Shown here: positions 61,645-64,000 of the stretch, one piece after another
Position numbering within the stretch: the stretch's first letter is position 1
How the letters are laid out: each line of letters starts with the position of its first letter
NCBI RefSeq assembly: GCF_003143515.1
Contig: NZ_CP029343.1
Span: forward strand, 4,278,001 to 4,342,000
Direction: 5' to 3'
Source of the DNA: Massilia oculi
GTDB taxonomy: Bacteria; Pseudomonadota; Gammaproteobacteria; Burkholderiales; Burkholderiaceae_D
Length of the DNA: 64,000 bases
Program-made: the position numbers and the translations under genes
The notes under the pieces: generated by a model
The model's input: the letters and a program-made list of their open reading frames with translations, nothing else
What the model was told of the DNA's origin: nothing
Database searches by the model: none

Positions 61645-62142
61645 TTAGAAATCGGTGGCGGCAATGAATGCCGCGAGCATGGCTTCCAGGCCAGCGCGGT
61701 CTTCTTCCGAAAAACGGTCCGGCTTCGGGCTGTCGATATCGAACACGCCAATCAGCCTGTCGTCCTTGATCACGGGAATGACGATTTCCGAGGCCGACGC
61801 CGAATCGCAGGCGATGTGGCCCGGGAAGGCATGCACGTCCGGCACCACGATGGTCTTGCGTTCGACAGCCGTCGTGCCGCAGACGCCGCGGCCGAACGGG
61901 ATGCGGGCACAGGCGGGCTTGCCCTGGAACGGGCCGACCAGCAAGTCCTGGCCTTCGCCTTTTTTCGAGGCAACCGTGAAGTAGAAGCCGGCCCAGTTGA
62001 GGTCGGAGATCGTATCGTAGACCAGTGCCGAGAACTGGGATGCATTGGCGGTCAGGTCGCGCTCGCCCTCGAGGACGCTGGTCACTTGGCGCACCAGCAG
62101 GTCATAGTCGGGACGGTCGCTGCGTTCGGGATTGATGTGCAT
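61645..62142 (-). CDS. msrC: Free methionine-(R)-sulfoxide reductase (GAF type, fRMsr)
   Basis: A 165-residue GAF-domain enzyme that reduces free Met-(R)-sulfoxide. The three catalytic Cys are C78, C88 and C112 ([25 protein letters not shown]), with the same 10 and 24 spacing as in E. coli fRMsr. NWAGFYF and FDIDSP are also typical. It protects against oxidised methionine. Upstream of tal by 26 bp and possibly co-transcribed with it. Confidence 0.93.
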   Translation of the reverse strand: MHINPERSDRPDYDLLVRQVTSVLEGERDLTANASQFSALVYDTISDLNWAGFYFTVASKKGEGQDLLVGPFQGKPACARIPFGRGVCGTTAVERKTIVVPDVHAFPGHIACDSASASEIVIPVIKDDRLIGVFDIDSPKPDRFSEEDRAGLEAMLAAFIAATDF

Positions 62143-62170
62143 GTCGGGCGAAAATGCTGGTCGAAAACCG

Positions 62171-63169
62171 CTATTTTACAGCCACCGCAGCCTCAGGCGC
62201 TCCAGCGTCCGGCGGCGTCATCGAAATGACCAGCCGGAATCGCTGGCGCAGCCTCGGCTTGCCGTCGGGGAGCTTGCCAGGGTGATAATGCACGTCGATC
62301 TGCAGGCGCTCGCCGTTGACCCGCAGGCGCTGCACCGTCGCGTCGGCGCGCGCGTCGAGCGGCATCGCGACCCCGGTCTGGAACAGGTGCTTGCCGGTCG
62401 GGTCCAGCAGGTCGAGCAGCAGGCGCGCGCCGTCGCCCGACGCCACCAGGATGAAGTTGCCGGTGCAGGCAAAGCTGTCGACGTCGGACCAGGGCCGGAA
62501 CGACCACCCGCCAGCGTCGAACCGCCTGGGCGACGCCGTCGTGTCGATGTCGTAGGAAGGCGGACAGCCATCGCCTCCCTGGATGGGAGGGTCGACGCGG
62601 CCGGCCCGCAGCGGCGCGTGCGTGACGGGTGCTGCGCCATACGGCGGCTCGTCGCGCCGGCTGCCGGCCGGGGCCGCAGTGCCCAGCACCCTGCGCACGA
62701 AGGCCGTGGCATCTTCGCCAACGCGGCCGCGTCCTGCTTCGCCTTGCCGGGCGCGCAGGAATTGCCGGCCGAGCAGTTCCTGACTGTCGCGGTCGCTGAT
62801 GGACAGGCTGGTGATGCGATCCGGCCCTTCGTCGGACCGGTCCGCGTGTTCCTCGACCACGTAGCGCGCGCGCGCGTCGCCGCGGGGATGCACGACGAAG
62901 CTGCCCGGACCGGCGCGGCGATAGACCTGGTCGAGATGCAGCACGAACGGATAGTTGGCCAGCAATGCGTCGTCAAGGCCGAACAGCGGCTGGAACGGGC
63001 CCGCGCCGGGCTGGTCGAAGCCGATGTGGCGCAATTCGATCCCCTCGACGCCGCTCACGCTGCGCTTCACGATGGGAGCGGGCAGCCGCAGCTCGGACTT
63101 GGCCATGCACATCGTCAGGGCGGCGGCTGCAACAAGAGCCGATAGAAGAAGCTTGTAGAACGTCGGCAT
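62171..63169 (-). CDS. Secreted hypothetical protein
   Basis: A 332-residue protein with a signal peptide (about 1-23: MPTFYKLLLSALVAAAALTM). No known domain was recognised. The mature part is hydrophilic and rich in Arg, Asp and Gly, with two Cys that could form a disulfide (GDGCPPSYD near 200 and FACTGNF near 233). The C-terminal part repeatedly alternates hydrophobic residues, suggesting a beta-rich fold. Codon use is like its neighbours. It lies between fRMsr (28-bp gap) and hexR (111-bp gap). Confidence 0.6.
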   Translation of the reverse strand: MPTFYKLLLSALVAAAALTMCMAKSELRLPAPIVKRSVSGVEGIELRHIGFDQPGAGPFQPLFGLDDALLANYPFVLHLDQVYRRAGPGSFVVHPRGDARARYVVEEHADRSDEGPDRITSLSISDRDSQELLGRQFLRARQGEAGRGRVGEDATAFVRRVLGTAAPAGSRRDEPPYGAAPVTHAPLRAGRVDPPIQGGDGCPPSYDIDTTASPRRFDAGGWSFRPWSDVDSFACTGNFILVASGDGARLLLDLLDPTGKHLFQTGVAMPLDARADATVQRLRVNGERLQIDVHYHPGKLPDGKPRLRQRFRLVISMTPPDAGAPEAAVAVK

Positions 63170-63280
63170 TGGCTGGTCAGGACCGATCAGCCAGAGAGAA
63201 ATCGAAGACCATGGGTAAATCGGCGAGCGTCAGGAAGCGCCCATTCTAGACCAAATGCGCGCGCGGCCGTCAGCGCGGAT

Positions 63281-64000
63281 TCAGCCGATGAACGAATCGA
63301 ACTGCATGTCGAACTCCTGCAGCGCTTTTTGCGCGTTCTGCATCTTCTTGCGGAATTCCGGCCCGCGGCGCAGCGCCAGGCCCACGGCCAGCACGTCGAT
63401 CACCACCAGGTAGGCCAGCCGCGCCGAGATCGGCGTGTACGGGTCGGTGGCGAACACCAGGTCGATCGGGATCAGCAGGGTGGCCATCTCGGCCAGCGGC
63501 GTGCCGGACGGCGCCAGCACGATCACGTCGGCGCCGCCGGCCTTGGCCAGCTTGGCCGAACGGGTCAGCGCCGGGTTGTTGCCGCGCTGCGAGATCGCCA
63601 CCACCGCATCGCCTTCGCGCAGCAGGGCCGCCGCGATCGAGTGGATGGCCGGGTCGGTGTAGGCCACCGTCGGCACGCCCGAGCGGAAGAACTTGTGCTG
63701 TGCGTCGGCCGCCACGAAGCCGGACGTGCCCTGGCCGTAGAACTCGATCTTGTTGGCGCGCGCCAGGATCTCGAGCGCCTGCTGGACCAGTTCCGGCTTG
63801 AGGTTGTTGCGCAGGTCGAGCAGGGTGTTGATCGAGCGGCTGCAGATCTTGTTGATCAGGTCCGACGCCAGGTCGTCCTGGTGCGGCGCCTCGCTGGCGC
63901 CGGGCAGCGCCAGCGCCAGGCCTTGCGCCAGCTTGAGCTTGAACTCGTGCCAGCCGTCGTAGCCGAGCGTGCGGCAAAAGCGCACCACGGTCGGTTCCGA
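63281..64000 (-). CDS. hexR: HexR-type MurR/RpiR regulator, 5' end outside window
   Basis: The last 239 codons of an RpiR-family regulator. The visible part begins at the end of the HTH (SEPTVVRFCRTLGYDGWHEFKLKLAQ) and contains a full SIS sugar-phosphate-binding domain (about 85-215 of the fragment: KIEFYGQGTSGFVAADAQHKFFR, AISQRGNNPALTRSAKLAKAGGADVIVL, in blocks). HexR represses glucose and Entner-Doudoroff genes and responds to KDPG; transaldolase is a frequent neighbour. The start lies beyond base 64000. Confidence 0.85.
   Translation of the reverse strand, partial: SEPTVVRFCRTLGYDGWHEFKLKLAQGLALALPGASEAPHQDDLASDLINKICSRSINTLLDLRNNLKPELVQQALEILARANKIEFYGQGTSGFVAADAQHKFFRSGVPTVAYTDPAIHSIAAALLREGDAVVAISQRGNNPALTRSAKLAKAGGADVIVLAPSGTPLAEMATLLIPIDLVFATDPYTPISARLAYLVVIDVLAVGLALRRGPEFRKKMQNAQKALQEFDMQFDSFIG

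Overview
The window is high-GC betaproteobacterial chromosome. The gene set (betaproteobacterial fli order, NsrR, HexR with transaldolase, the yicC / Ser-Thr kinase / PP2C / rph / rdgB / hemW series, flagellin methylase) fits Oxalobacteraceae, most likely Massilia or a close relative. That assignment comes from recognising the proteins, not from a search. No rRNA, tRNA, CRISPR array, prophage or intact insertion sequence was seen. No gene-free stretch exceeds 300 bp; the longest are 37427-37723, 47029-47281, 28581-28822 and 25411-25650, and each holds sites described below.

Layout. 1-2225: a partial AsmA-like gene, a CPBP membrane protease and a MarR-GNAT fusion regulator. 2239-14308: the flagellar basal-body and export locus, with fliF-G-H-I-J-K leftward, then a terminator, then fliL-M-N-O-P-Q-R leftward, and fliE divergent on the other side. 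14367-19726: a PAS/GAF histidine kinase, a guanidinium exporter (gdx) facing a LysR regulator, a hemerythrin-like protein convergent with nsrR, and an atypical LuxR-type response regulator. 19755-23832: a five-gene operon for a compact C-family haem-copper oxidase (CcoN-like, CcoO-like, monohaem cytochrome c, SCO, CtaG-like). 23974-29635: a MocR regulator, an EF-hand protein, a winged-helix gene running into the 3' end of a degenerate HD-GYP/LuxR regulator, an AhpD-like protein and an SDR oxidoreductase. 29640-38956: the flagellar filament locus (ycgR, an flhB C-terminal-domain paralogue, a second fliK-like gene, fliT, fliS, a very large fliD, flaG, fliC, fliB) with two sigma-28-type promoters. 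39014-42493: a diguanylate cyclase and a NarX/NarL-type two-component pair. 42595-52833: housekeeping genes (greB, haem oxygenase, spoT, rpoZ, gmk, yicC, kinase/phosphatase, rph, rdgB, hemW). 52837-60627: a degenerate M28 peptidase and an RND multidrug efflux operon with its TetR regulator. 60689-64000: transaldolase, fRMsr, a secreted hypothetical protein and the start-truncated hexR.

How it fits together. Motility dominates: secretion and basal body, filament assembly and methylation, plus c-di-GMP input (YcgR brake and a diguanylate cyclase nearby). A second theme is nitrosative and redox stress. NsrR is encoded here, and two promoters 10.8 kb apart (in front of the hemerythrin gene and the SDR gene) carry nearly identical NsrR-type palindromes in the same position relative to their -35/-10 elements. 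A weaker related motif lies over the promoter of the oxidase operon. The most interesting points are this local NsrR regulon, the compact oxidase with a CcoS-like N-terminal extension and a Glu-to-Gln change, the collision of the winged-helix gene with the HD/LuxR gene, and the FliK2-FlhX-YcgR tail of the filament operon.
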